Origin: JAYPWI01 sp964629575
GTDB taxonomy: Bacteria > Actinomycetota > Acidimicrobiia > Acidimicrobiales > Poriferisodalaceae
DNA: 64,000 bases
NCBI GenBank assembly: GCA_964629575.1
Contig: CAZVUM010000016.1
Span: 1 to 64,000, forward strand
Direction: 5' to 3'
Shown here: positions 1 to 7,898 of the stretch, in pieces
Numbering within the stretch: position 1 is the stretch's first letter
How the letters are laid out: every line of letters starts with the position of its first letter
Translations under genes and position numbers: made by a program
The notes under the pieces: model-generated
What the model was told of the DNA's origin: nothing
The model's input: only the letters and a program-made list of their open reading frames with translations
The model's database searches: none

Positions 1-200
1 GCGAGAACGTGACGACGAACGGCGACCCGGGGATCACCACGAACACGAACGGGAGCGATAGGTACAGCAGATGCTCCAGCGGATGCATCGAGATGCCCGA
101 GCACGGCCCGGTGTTCACGGTGCGGTGGTGGAGTGCGTGTGCCCAGCCATACAGCGGGTCCAGGTGCAGCAGACGGTGGTTGAGGTAGAAGTGGACCCAG
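1..200 (-). pseudogene. Sterol desaturase / fatty-acid hydroxylase family fragment
   Basis: Read on the minus strand, this stretch encodes an uninterrupted piece of the di-iron sterol desaturase/fatty-acid hydroxylase superfamily, with HFYLNHRLLH, HALHHR and HPLEHLLYLS. The histidine-rich motifs would ligate the di-iron site of a membrane oxygenase. The fragment runs off the left edge. On its 5' side it stops at about position 200, where a LysR remnant on the opposite strand begins, so the N-terminal membrane part is missing. The family call is firm from the His boxes. The substrate cannot be told, and calling it broken rests on the abrupt junction. Confidence 0.6.
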
Positions 201-594
201 CTGCGTGTGTTCGAGGCTGCTGCGCGGTTGCTGTCGTTCACCCATGCGGGTCGCCAACTCCACCTCACCGTGCAGGTCAACCTCTCCTTCGCCATCTACT
301 GGCTGACGCCGCGGCTTCCCGACTTTCTGGCGCTTCACCCCGAGGTGACAGTCGACCTCGTCACCGTCATCCACGAACCGGAGCGAACGGCTGCTGCTGC
401 CGACCTCGAGACCCGCTTCGCCGAAGAGGCTCGGGGCGCAACCCTTCGTCGAGACGGCTCTGGCCGAGAGTCGCCTGGCGCGACCGTTCGACCATGCCAC
501 CGAGACGCCCGAGCGTTACTGGCTGTTGGAGGGACGACCGGGCGGCCGATCCGATGCCGCCGATGCCTTCCGGGGCTGGCTGCTCGACGCATAG
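201..594 (+). pseudogene. LysR-family (GcvA-like) regulator remnant with internal deletion and frameshift
   Basis: The first frame reads LRVFEAAARLLSFTHAGRQLH, the start of a LysR helix-turn-helix. It then jumps directly to a substrate-binding-domain segment (LTVQVNLSFAIYWLTPRLPDF). About 80 residues that normally lie between the two are absent. The C-terminal part (LARPFDHATETPERYWLLEG ... FRGWLLDA, stop 592-594) lies in a different frame from about 439 onward. There is no start codon and no complete DNA-binding domain. It lies just upstream of the LLM monooxygenase, which it may once have regulated. Family assignment is by recognised motif order. Confidence 0.65.
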
Positions 595-603
595 TTTGGG
601 GCG

Positions 604-1926
604 ATGGCGTCCGGCGACACGATCCACTTGGCTCAGTTCCTCACGCACGGGCCGACCCACCACAGCCTCGCGATGTGGCGCCACCCGCTCACCGGCCCGA
701 CCCCCGATGCCTGGCGAACGCCCGAGCTCTACCAACACATCGCGCAGGTCTGCGAGCGCGGCCTGTTCGACATGGTGTTCTTCGCTGACCTCAACTACAT
801 CTCAGACACCTATCGCGGGTCGCTGGAGCCGGCGCTGGCCGGCGCCGCACAGGCGCCCGAGCACGACCCGATCCCGCTGCTGTCGTTCATGGCGGCTGCG
901 ACACAACGCATCGGGCTCGCGTCGACGTTCTCGACGAGTCACCACCACCCCTTCTACGTCGCGCGCATGTGGGCAACGCTCGACCACCTGACCCGCGGGC
1001 GCAGTGCCTGGAACGTGGTGACCTCGCTCAACCACAACCAGGCGGCCAACTTCGGCGAGGACGACCGTGAGCCCGCCGATGTGCGCTACGACAGGGCCCA
1101 CGAGTTCGTCCAGGTGTGCCTCGACCTGTGGAACAGCTGGGATCCCGACGCCGAACTTCACGATGTCGAAGGGGCCGTCTTCGCCGACGCGTCGAAGGTG
1201 CGGCGGATCGAGCACGAGGGGCGGTTCTACCGCTCACGGGGCCCGCTCAACGTCGTGCGGTCGCCGTACGGGGGCCCGGCGATTCTCCAGGCTGGGACGT
1301 CGGACAAGGGACGCGATTTCGCTGCCCGCTACGCCGACGGGATCTTCGCCATTCAGCCCCGGGCCACCGATGCTGCCGCCTACTACGACGACATCAAGAG
1401 CCGAGTGTCTGATCACGGCCGCGACCCCAACCATTGCGCCATTCTCTACGGAGCCCAACCGATCATCGGGTCGACCGAGGCCGAGGCGGTCGAGAAGCAG
1501 GAGGAGCACAACGAGCTCGTTCCGCTCGAAGGCGGCATGGCAATCCTGTCGGGCCACCTCGACTTCGATCTCTCGCGGCTCCCGGCCGAGGCGATCATGG
1601 CCGACCGCATCGAACCCGAGCTGGCTCGAATGGCAACGAGGTACCGGCGTCCGGATGGGACGGCGATGACGGTCGAGGAGGTCGCCCGCCGGCATGGGCA
1701 AAGCGTCGGGCTTCCACAGTTCGTCGGCACGGCCGAAACCGTCGCCGACCAGCTCGAGGCCTTCTACGACGAGGTCGGCGGCGACGGGTTCATGCTGTCG
1801 GCGATCCACTGCCCCGGTGCGATCGAGGAGTTCGTCGACCTCGTGGTACCCGAGCTCCAACGCCGCGGTCGTTTCCGCACCGAGTACGCCGGCACCACCC
1901 AGCGAGACCACCTCCGCCAGCAGTAG
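604..1926 (+). CDS. LLM-class flavin-dependent monooxygenase (NtaA/SnaA/DszA family)
   Basis: The 440-residue product matches the NtaA/SnaA/DszA group of bacterial luciferase-like monooxygenases, which use FMNH2 from a partner reductase to oxidise small organic substrates such as aminopolycarboxylates or sulfur heterocycles. Family features seen are the N-terminal FLTHGPTHHSLAMWRHP, the FDMVFFAD strand, the LASTFSTSHHHPFYVAR segment and WNVVTSLNHNQAANFGED. Length is normal for the family. The ATG at 604 lies 9 bases after the LysR remnant stop. No flavin reductase gene lies next to it, so reduced flavin must come from elsewhere. The substrate is unknown. Confidence 0.85.
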   Translation: MASGDTIHLAQFLTHGPTHHSLAMWRHPLTGPTPDAWRTPELYQHIAQVCERGLFDMVFFADLNYISDTYRGSLEPALAGAAQAPEHDPIPLLSFMAAATQRIGLASTFSTSHHHPFYVARMWATLDHLTRGRSAWNVVTSLNHNQAANFGEDDREPADVRYDRAHEFVQVCLDLWNSWDPDAELHDVEGAVFADASKVRRIEHEGRFYRSRGPLNVVRSPYGGPAILQAGTSDKGRDFAARYADGIFAIQPRATDAAAYYDDIKSRVSDHGRDPNHCAILYGAQPIIGSTEAEAVEKQEEHNELVPLEGGMAILSGHLDFDLSRLPAEAIMADRIEPELARMATRYRRPDGTAMTVEEVARRHGQSVGLPQFVGTAETVADQLEAFYDEVGGDGFMLSAIHCPGAIEEFVDLVVPELQRRGRFRTEYAGTTQRDHLRQQ

Positions 1927-1974
1927 GTGCCTGGCACTTTGTGTTACGAATCGTAACGTTAGGTGCCAGGCACC
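1926..1974. repeat. Palindromic intergenic repeat (GGTGCCTGGCAC arms)
   Basis: Arms GGTGCCTGGCAC (1926-1937) and GGTGCCAGGCACC (1962-1974) are reverse complements, and each is itself nearly palindromic. Between them lies a second near-perfect palindrome, GTTACGAATCGTAAC (1943-1957). The element begins at the last base of the monooxygenase stop codon and runs into the end of the converging PIG-L reading frame. It could act as a bidirectional terminator or be a REP-like dispersed repeat. No second copy was noticed in this window. Confidence 0.7.
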
Positions 1975-2637
1975 ATTTCCGGGCACCATTTCCGCAGCCA
2001 CCCGTCGGCGCTGAAGTCCGGATCACCGAGGGCCTCGATGTATGCCCGGTGGTATTCGAGCGAAGCCACGCCCTTGTCGAAATGCTCGGTGACGTCGGCC
2101 GCGTGGGTGGGCTGGGTGGAGCTGTTGTAGGCGATCCAGCGAACGCCGCCCCAGGGAGGCCCGCAGTCGGTGAACAGCCAACGATTCGCCGCATCTCGAG
2201 CTGCGTCGGGGAGCGCTCGCCCCAGTTCGCGGTGATCGACATGGTTCCAGGGGCCAGTATCGCTCCAGCGTTCGCGGTAGTTGGAGGCAATGATCACATC
2301 GGGCTGATGGGCTCGGATCGCTCGGGCGAGATCACGCCGGAGCTCGACCCCATTCACCACCAGCCCATCGGGGTGATCCAAGAACTCGACGACGCTCACG
2401 CCCACGACCGCCGCCGACTCGATCTGCTCCTGGGCACGGACCGGCGCCGCCTCCGCCGGAGGCCATGGTGTCGATCCCCGCCTCGCCCCGAGTCGCCAAC
2501 ACGTAGCGGATGTCTTTGCCCTGAGACGTCCATCGAGCGATGGCCGATGAGGCGCCGTACTCGAGGTCATCGGGGTGAGCGACGATGGCGAGCGCGCGAT
2601 CCCAGTCTTCGGGTAGGTGTTCGAGGCCGGCGGTCAT
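1959..2637 (-). pseudogene. PIG-L family deacetylase, frameshifted
   Basis: The N-terminal frame starts at ATG 2637 and carries the zinc-binding AHPDD motif (AIVAHPDDLEYG) typical of the GlcNAc-PI / LmbE-like deacetylases. Near 2462-2466 the coding sense moves to another frame, which continues with the family's later blocks (DVIIASNYRERW, NHVDHRELG) to a stop at 1959-1961. One base inserted or lost near GACACCATGG explains the break, so this may be a recent mutation or an assembly error. The last four residues (VPGT) are encoded by the palindromic repeat. The family deacetylates N-acetylglucosaminyl substrates, for example in mycothiol or lipid conjugate pathways; the substrate here is unknown. 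Confidence 0.7.
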
Positions 2638-2739
2638 GGGGCCACGGTAGAACCACGGCGCCAGCAGCGACGGCCGCAACTGCGCAGCATGAGGCAAGGT
2701 GGGTCGACGGGAGGGCCTCAAAGGTCAGGGGTGCAGCAG

Positions 2740-5496
2740 GTGAGGGATTCGGTGAGGCATCGGCAGCTGGTGGCGTTGAGGTTCGCGGTGGCGTGCGCAA
2801 TCCTCGCCGCGGCGTGTTCGGGCGGCGGCCCAGAAGGCGACGACTCGACGACCAGCTCGGCCCCCAATTCCACCGACCCTGCCCCGTCAACCTCGACGAC
2901 CACCGCTGCGCCCGCTGCGACGACCACGACCACCACGGTGCCGGTCCCCCGCCACGTCGACGCGGCGGGGTTCGACGACCACACGGTGCCGCATGTCGAA
3001 TCCGTCGACGAGTGGTTCGCCCTCGCCCGCCGAAACGCCGACCGCTCCGTGGTGAAGTTCACGATCTCCGACTTCGGTGGGTTCGACCCCACGGTCCGCT
3101 GGGCCGACAGCAATTTCTACGAGCTGCACGACGAGTGGTTCTACTTCCGGCTCCTCAACGGCCAGCCGGTGCCGGGAGCGCCCGACCAACCCGCCACTGG
3201 CCTTGGCCCGTTCGAATCGATCGACGACATCTACCAGTGGGCGGAGCCGATCCGATCGTTGCCTGTGAACCTCCGCCGGGTCGACAGCCAGACTTTCGGA
3301 CGCGAGCGGATCTACTCCTCCAGGTTCTACGAGCTCGCCAGGGCTCAGCCGCGTGTGTTCGGAGCGGGGAGTGTCGTTCACGTTCCCGACAGCCCCGACG
3401 GCCAACGCTGGCTCATCGAGCTCGAATACCGCGACGCGGCGCGCGTCGCGGACGTCGAGCGCTACTTCTCGTCCCTCGCCCGGACTCTGCCCTCCGAGAT
3501 CGGCGATGACCTCGAATGGGTCGTCCGCTCACCCGAGCAGCAGGATCTCGCCGACGAGATGAGCGAATCCGGCCATCCGCTCGCCGATCGGGTCGTGCGC
3601 TGGATCGAGGTCGTGCCGCCCGGAGAGGCGGAGATCTACAACGAAGGAATCGCGGCGGGCAAGCTTCTCATGGTCGACGACATCGGGAGCCAGCTCGCCC
3701 GTGCCATCGACACCGACGTCATCATCATCGACCACGTCCCCGACTATCTCCCGCCAGGTAGCGCGCTCATCACCTCGCAGCCGCAGACGCCCCTCGCCCA
3801 CGTCAACCTGCTGGCCCGCAACCGAGGGATACCGAACCTCAGCATCAGCGGCGTCAGCGACGATCCCGGGATCCAACAGGCTGCCCGCGTTCGGCCCTAC
3901 GTCGTCGTGCACGCCAGCGGCGGCGATGTCGACATCGCCCTGATCGAAACCGACGAGTTCCGAGCGTGGGAGCGTCTGACGAATCTCCCGAGTGCACGGG
4001 TCCCGACCGTCGACACCGACGAGATCGACCTGGTCGTCGACCTCAGGGAGCTCTCTCGCGAGATCGGCGACATGACCCAACTCGACGAGTGGCGACCGAT
4101 CATCGGAGGCAAATCCGCCGGATTCGTCGTTCTCCTCGACACCCACGACGTCCCCATGCCTCCGACGCCCCTGGCGATCACGGTCCGGCCCTACTTCGAA
4201 CACCTCGAGCAGGTCGAACGGGAGCTCGCCGCGATGCTGGCCGACCGCGACTTCCGCAACGACCCGCGCGCCAGGTACCTGTTTTTCGAAGGGCCCGACG
4301 ACTACGAGGACTTCTATGCGGCCGAGCGCGACCTCGAGTACGGCCGGACCCTCGCAACCGAGCACCCGCCGACGACGATCCTGGGATCCATCCTCGAGGC
4401 CGGCGGCTTCAAGTCGCTGTTCCGCGACCACAGCATCGACGCGAACACACTCGATCAGATCGTCTCGGAGCTCGAAGCGAGCTTCGGCCACTACGACGCC
4501 ACGCAGGGGCTGCGCTTTCGCTCGTCGAGTTCGGTCGAGGACGTCGAAGGCTTCACAGGCGCCGGTCTGTACAACTCCAACACGGGCTTCCTCGATCCGG
4601 GAGCCCAGACCGATCCGGACGATCGCAAGAAGAGCGTGGAATACACGCTGAAGAAGACCTGGGCGTCCTACTGGGCATTCGAGGCGTTCGAAGAGCGTCG
4701 CAGGGAGAACATCGATCACACCTCCGGCGGCATGGGAGTCACGGTGCACGCGCGATTCGACGACCACCTCGAGGCGAACAACGGCGTGGCGACGATCACC
4801 TTCGAACCAGCCCGTACCGACGTGCTGGCAACGGCGATCATCAACGTCCAAGCCGGCGCAGTGAGCGTCGCCAATCCGGTGGCGAATGCGGCGGTTCGTC
4901 CCGAGATCATCGAAGTGGCGGTGCTACGTAACGGCGACCTACGGATCGAACGGCTACAGGATTCGTCGCTCATCGACAACACAGCGCCCGACAACACAGT
5001 GCTCAACGAAACAGCGGTGACCGAGCTGGTCCAGCACCTGATCTCGATCGCCGACGCCTGGCGAGACATGGTCAACGGCCCCCTTCCCTTCGCACAGGAA
5101 GTGTCTGCCGTGAGCCTCGACGTCGAGTTCAAGACGATGCGGTCGAGATGGCCAGCCGGATCGGGCGACGAGGTCTCCGGACTCGTGATCAAGCAGGCGC
5201 GCAGACTCGACCCGGGCCTACGAGGCGTTCCCTCCTCGGTCGTCGCCCTGCCGGTGCCCCGCGACGTTCTCGCCCGCGCCGCCCGGGTAGCGAGCCTCAC
5301 CTGCGACGGCCAACGGGTGACGGCCGTGTGGACCGACCCGCTCATCGCTCCCGACATGGGCCATTCCACGACGCCGTTCACTCATCCGGCGACGCCCGAC
5401 ATCGACGGCTGCACGTCTCGGACCTTGCACAGCTCGCCCGACGTCTACCTGCTCGAGCTCCTCGAGGACCACGAGCGGGCTCGCCTCATCGAGTGA
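2740..5496 (+). CDS. Secreted lipoprotein with PEP-synthase-like swivel and ATP-grasp domains
   Basis: This is a protein of about 918 residues. GTG 2740 is preferred because AGGGG lies 8 bases upstream and a lipoprotein signal follows, with lipobox LAAAC before SGGG. A Ser/Thr/Pro linker comes next. The middle contains a PEP-utiliser swivel-like segment with a retained histidine (TPLAHVNLLARNRGIPNLSISG). After it come blocks of the PEP/pyruvate-binding N-terminal domain of PPDK/PEP synthase: GGKSAGFVVLL, then LRFRSSSSVEDVEGFTGAGLYNS. The order (swivel before ATP-grasp) and the export signal are unusual for an ATP-dependent enzyme. Catalytic activity outside the cell is doubtful, and the domains may have a binding or structural role. 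Domain calls are by motif; function is unknown. Confidence 0.7.
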   Translation: MRDSVRHRQLVALRFAVACAILAAACSGGGPEGDDSTTSSAPNSTDPAPSTSTTTAAPAATTTTTTVPVPRHVDAAGFDDHTVPHVESVDEWFALARRNADRSVVKFTISDFGGFDPTVRWADSNFYELHDEWFYFRLLNGQPVPGAPDQPATGLGPFESIDDIYQWAEPIRSLPVNLRRVDSQTFGRERIYSSRFYELARAQPRVFGAGSVVHVPDSPDGQRWLIELEYRDAARVADVERYFSSLARTLPSEIGDDLEWVVRSPEQQDLADEMSESGHPLADRVVRWIEVVPPGEAEIYNEGIAAGKLLMVDDIGSQLARAIDTDVIIIDHVPDYLPPGSALITSQPQTPLAHVNLLARNRGIPNLSISGVSDDPGIQQAARVRPYVVVHASGGDVDIALIETDEFRAWERLTNLPSARVPTVDTDEIDLVVDLRELSREIGDMTQLDEWRPIIGGKSAGFVVLLDTHDVPMPPTPLAITVRPYFEHLEQVERELAAMLADRDFRNDPRARYLFFEGPDDYEDFYAAERDLEYGRTLATEHPPTTILGSILEAGGFKSLFRDHSIDANTLDQIVSELEASFGHYDATQGLRFRSSSSVEDVEGFTGAGLYNSNTGFLDPGAQTDPDDRKKSVEYTLKKTWASYWAFEAFEERRRENIDHTSGGMGVTVHARFDDHLEANNGVATITFEPARTDVLATAIINVQAGAVSVANPVANAAVRPEIIEVAVLRNGDLRIERLQDSSLIDNTAPDNTVLNETAVTELVQHLISIADAWRDMVNGPLPFAQEVSAVSLDVEFKTMRSRWPAGSGDEVSGLVIKQARRLDPGLRGVPSSVVALPVPRDVLARAARVASLTCDGQRVTAVWTDPLIAPDMGHSTTPFTHPATPDIDGCTSRTLHSSPDVYLLELLEDHERARLIE

Positions 5497-5500
5497 GCCG

Positions 5501-6240
5501 TCACTCGACCCCGACCGGCTCTTTGGGCCGCGACATCAGCACCTGAAGCACGGAAAACTCCCTGACGACCCGTGCCGTTGCCTCGAAACGCTCCGGGTAC
5601 AGAACCCCCCGTTCCCACAGAGCCACGCCGTCGAGGCGGATCGTGGGATCGTGCACCATCCAACAGATCTCGCCGGGCGGGCGTGTGTTGCAGGTGTGGA
5701 AGTGGGCGAAGCGGGGACTGGTGAACACCGTGTTGGACCACCGGTCGGGATCCACTGCCGCCGGCTCCTCGTACGTGCGTCCGGGGTGCAGCCCCGCATG
5801 CCACGAATCCACGCCGAGGCCGTTGAGCAGGCGATTGGCGTAGTTGAAATACCCCACGATCTGGTTGACCTCGAGGATCTGCCCGTCGTCGAAGCCCGCC
5901 CCCCGCAACGCGACGACGTCGGCCTGCTGCATCTCCCCCGGATGCAACATCAGCTGTCGCGCATAGTCGAACAGGGGCCACCTCGCCGACCCCGAAAGCG
6001 TCGCCGGGACGCCGAGCCCACAGCGCCGCCTCGATGGCGTCGGAGCGCGAATCGTCGCCGATGAGATGACGAGCGTTGGCCCAGTGGTTGGCGAGCGAGG
6101 ACTCGCATCGTCGAGGGCCGAAGCGAGTGCACCCGCATCACGTTGTCGACGGTTCCATGCGGTGTCCGGGCCAGGTCGAGGGCCGACCGCAGCTCCTGAT
6201 CCGCCTCATCGTCGCCGATCATCGAGATCCAGGCGCTCAC
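5501..6240 (-). pseudogene. AhpD / carboxymuconolactone-decarboxylase-like gene, decayed
   Basis: The start GTG (6238-6240) overlaps the hyuB stop as GTGA, so it was the third gene of the hyu operon. The first frame gives an AhpD-like N-terminus (ARTPHGTVDNVMRVHSLRP). A second frame carries LANHWANARHLIGDDSRSDAIEAALW, and a third, open from about 5981 to 5501, carries LRGAGFDDGQILEVNQIVGYFNYANRL, the typical C-terminal helix pair. Roughly 35 residues between the first two blocks, where the CxxC region should be, are missing. The last 100 residues after the AhpD-like part (WHAGLHPGRTYEEP onward) are not recognised. Several lesions make sequencing error alone unlikely. Confidence 0.6.
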
Positions 6241-7898
6241 GTGCCTCCGTCCCAGCCGTAGTGAAGGCGGGCGGCCTCGGCGCTGAGGTAGCCATCGGCG
6301 ATGTCGTCGGCGATCGCATCCCGGGTGCGCTCCTCGGGAGGGCCGTATCCGCCCGCACCCGCGAGCTGAACGCTCAGGACATCGCCCTCGGCCATATCGA
6401 CCACATCCTTCGAGCCCAGCTCCCTGGCGTCTCCATCGGGGTTGAGCACCGTGCGCCCCACCCGCCCGGGCAGGCCGCCCGCTGCGCCGGGAGGGGCGAT
6501 CAGGTGACGGTCGCTCGACAGCGACACCTGTCCGGCTGGCGCGAGCAGCTCGACGTCCTTGCGTAGCCCACACCCTCCCCGATGCCGGCCAGCGCCCCCC
6601 GAATCGGCGATCAACTCCATTCGCTGCACCCGGATCGGGCTCTGGTGCTCGTGCACCTCGACCGGAATGTTCGCGGCGTTGAACACTGGCGTCAGGCTCT
6701 CCTGCCCGTCGCTCGTGGCCTGCCCGCCGTAGCCGCCGTAGATGAGGTCGTAGAAGATGAACTGCTCGCCGTCGGCGGTCTGGCCGCCGACCACCGGGTT
6801 GCTCCAGTGCGAGAACGAGGCCATTGCGCGGTGCGGAACCAGGTCGGCGAGGGCCCCGCACACCACTTCGAACAGACGAATCTGAATCGCGGCCCGGCCG
6901 CTGCTCGGCGCGGGGAACTCCGGATTGAAGAACGATCCTTCGCGCGCCACCACCGAGATGGGTCGGTTGGCGCCATGGTTGTGCGGAAGGTGCGGATCGG
7001 TGAACACCTTCACCGCGAACGTCGAATAGGCGCGGGTGTAGTTGATGTAGGAGTTGATCCCGGCAGCGACCTGGTCGTCGCTGTTGGACCAATCGAGCTG
7101 GATCTCGCCGCCGGTGATCGTGATGGTCACCGCGAAGCGGATCGGCTCGCCGTCCGGCCCCTCGTCGAGCGCGTCCTCGTACTCGTAGCGCCCGTCCGGG
7201 AGTTCGGCGATCAGCTCCCGCATTCGGTCCTCGGAGCGGGACAGGATCGCCTCGATTCCGGACTCGACGACGTCGGTTCCGTACTTGTCGAAGATCGCGG
7301 CGAGGCGTCGACCCCCGACGACATTGGTGTTGCGCTGGGCCAACAAGTCGCCGCGCACCACCTCCGGGAGCCGGACATTGCCCAGGATGAGCCGCAGAAC
7401 ATCCTCTCGGATCCCGTTCTCGTCGGCCACCTGCACGGGGAGGATGCGCAGGCCCTCCTGAAAGGATTCGCGAACGCCCACGATCTGGCTGCCGGCCACG
7501 GCCCCGCCCATGTCGACATGGTGAGCGCAGTTCACCGCGAAACCGATCAGCTGGTCGTCGTGGAACAGCGGTGAGGTCAAGAAGCAGTCGGGGTAGTGAC
7601 CGGAGCCCAGCCGCGAGTCGTTGAGGAGAATCGCGTCGCCGGAACGCATGTCCTCCACGGCGAAGTGGTCGAGAACGTGGCCGACCACATAGGGCATCGC
7701 ACCGAGGTGGCCTGGCGAGAAGTTGCCCTGTGCGATCAACCTGCCCTGGCGGTCGAACAGACCCGTGGAAAAGTCGTCGCCTTCCCGGACGGCAGCCGAG
7801 TACGCGGTACGACGGAGGGTCCGGCCCATGTCCTCGGCGACGGCGATCAACGAGTTCCACAGGACGCTGAGTGTGATCGGATCGATGTCCTGGCTCAT
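6237..7898 (-). CDS. hyuB: Hydantoinase B / oxoprolinase family protein
   Basis: This 553-residue protein has the HyuB signature: ITLSVLWNSLIAVAEDMGRTLRRTAYS near the start, then DRQGRLIAQGNFSPGHLGAMP, CAHHVDMGG and a C-terminal glycine-rich block (ELIADSGGAGRHRGGCGLRKD). HyuB pairs with HyuA in ATP-dependent hydrolysis of cyclic amides (N-methylhydantoin, 5-oxoproline) or, in related complexes, acetone or acetophenone carboxylation. Its ATG overlaps the hyuA stop as ATGA, so the two are translationally coupled. No small third carboxylase subunit is present, which favours amide hydrolysis over carboxylation. The exact substrate cannot be inferred. Confidence 0.88.
   Translation of the reverse strand: MSQDIDPITLSVLWNSLIAVAEDMGRTLRRTAYSAAVREGDDFSTGLFDRQGRLIAQGNFSPGHLGAMPYVVGHVLDHFAVEDMRSGDAILLNDSRLGSGHYPDCFLTSPLFHDDQLIGFAVNCAHHVDMGGAVAGSQIVGVRESFQEGLRILPVQVADENGIREDVLRLILGNVRLPEVVRGDLLAQRNTNVVGGRRLAAIFDKYGTDVVESGIEAILSRSEDRMRELIAELPDGRYEYEDALDEGPDGEPIRFAVTITITGGEIQLDWSNSDDQVAAGINSYINYTRAYSTFAVKVFTDPHLPHNHGANRPISVVAREGSFFNPEFPAPSSGRAAIQIRLFEVVCGALADLVPHRAMASFSHWSNPVVGGQTADGEQFIFYDLIYGGYGGQATSDGQESLTPVFNAANIPVEVHEHQSPIRVQRMELIADSGGAGRHRGGCGLRKDVELLAPAGQVSLSSDRHLIAPPGAAGGLPGRVGRTVLNPDGDARELGSKDVVDMAEGDVLSVQLAGAGGYGPPEERTRDAIADDIADGYLSAEAARLHYGWDGGT

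Noticed and set aside
1434..3509. Long open frame of 691 codons on the plus strand
   Set aside because: It crosses the end of the monooxygenase, the PIG-L gene (antisense) and the start of the lipoprotein. It has arginine-rich shadow composition and no family motifs; it is a high-GC frame shadow.
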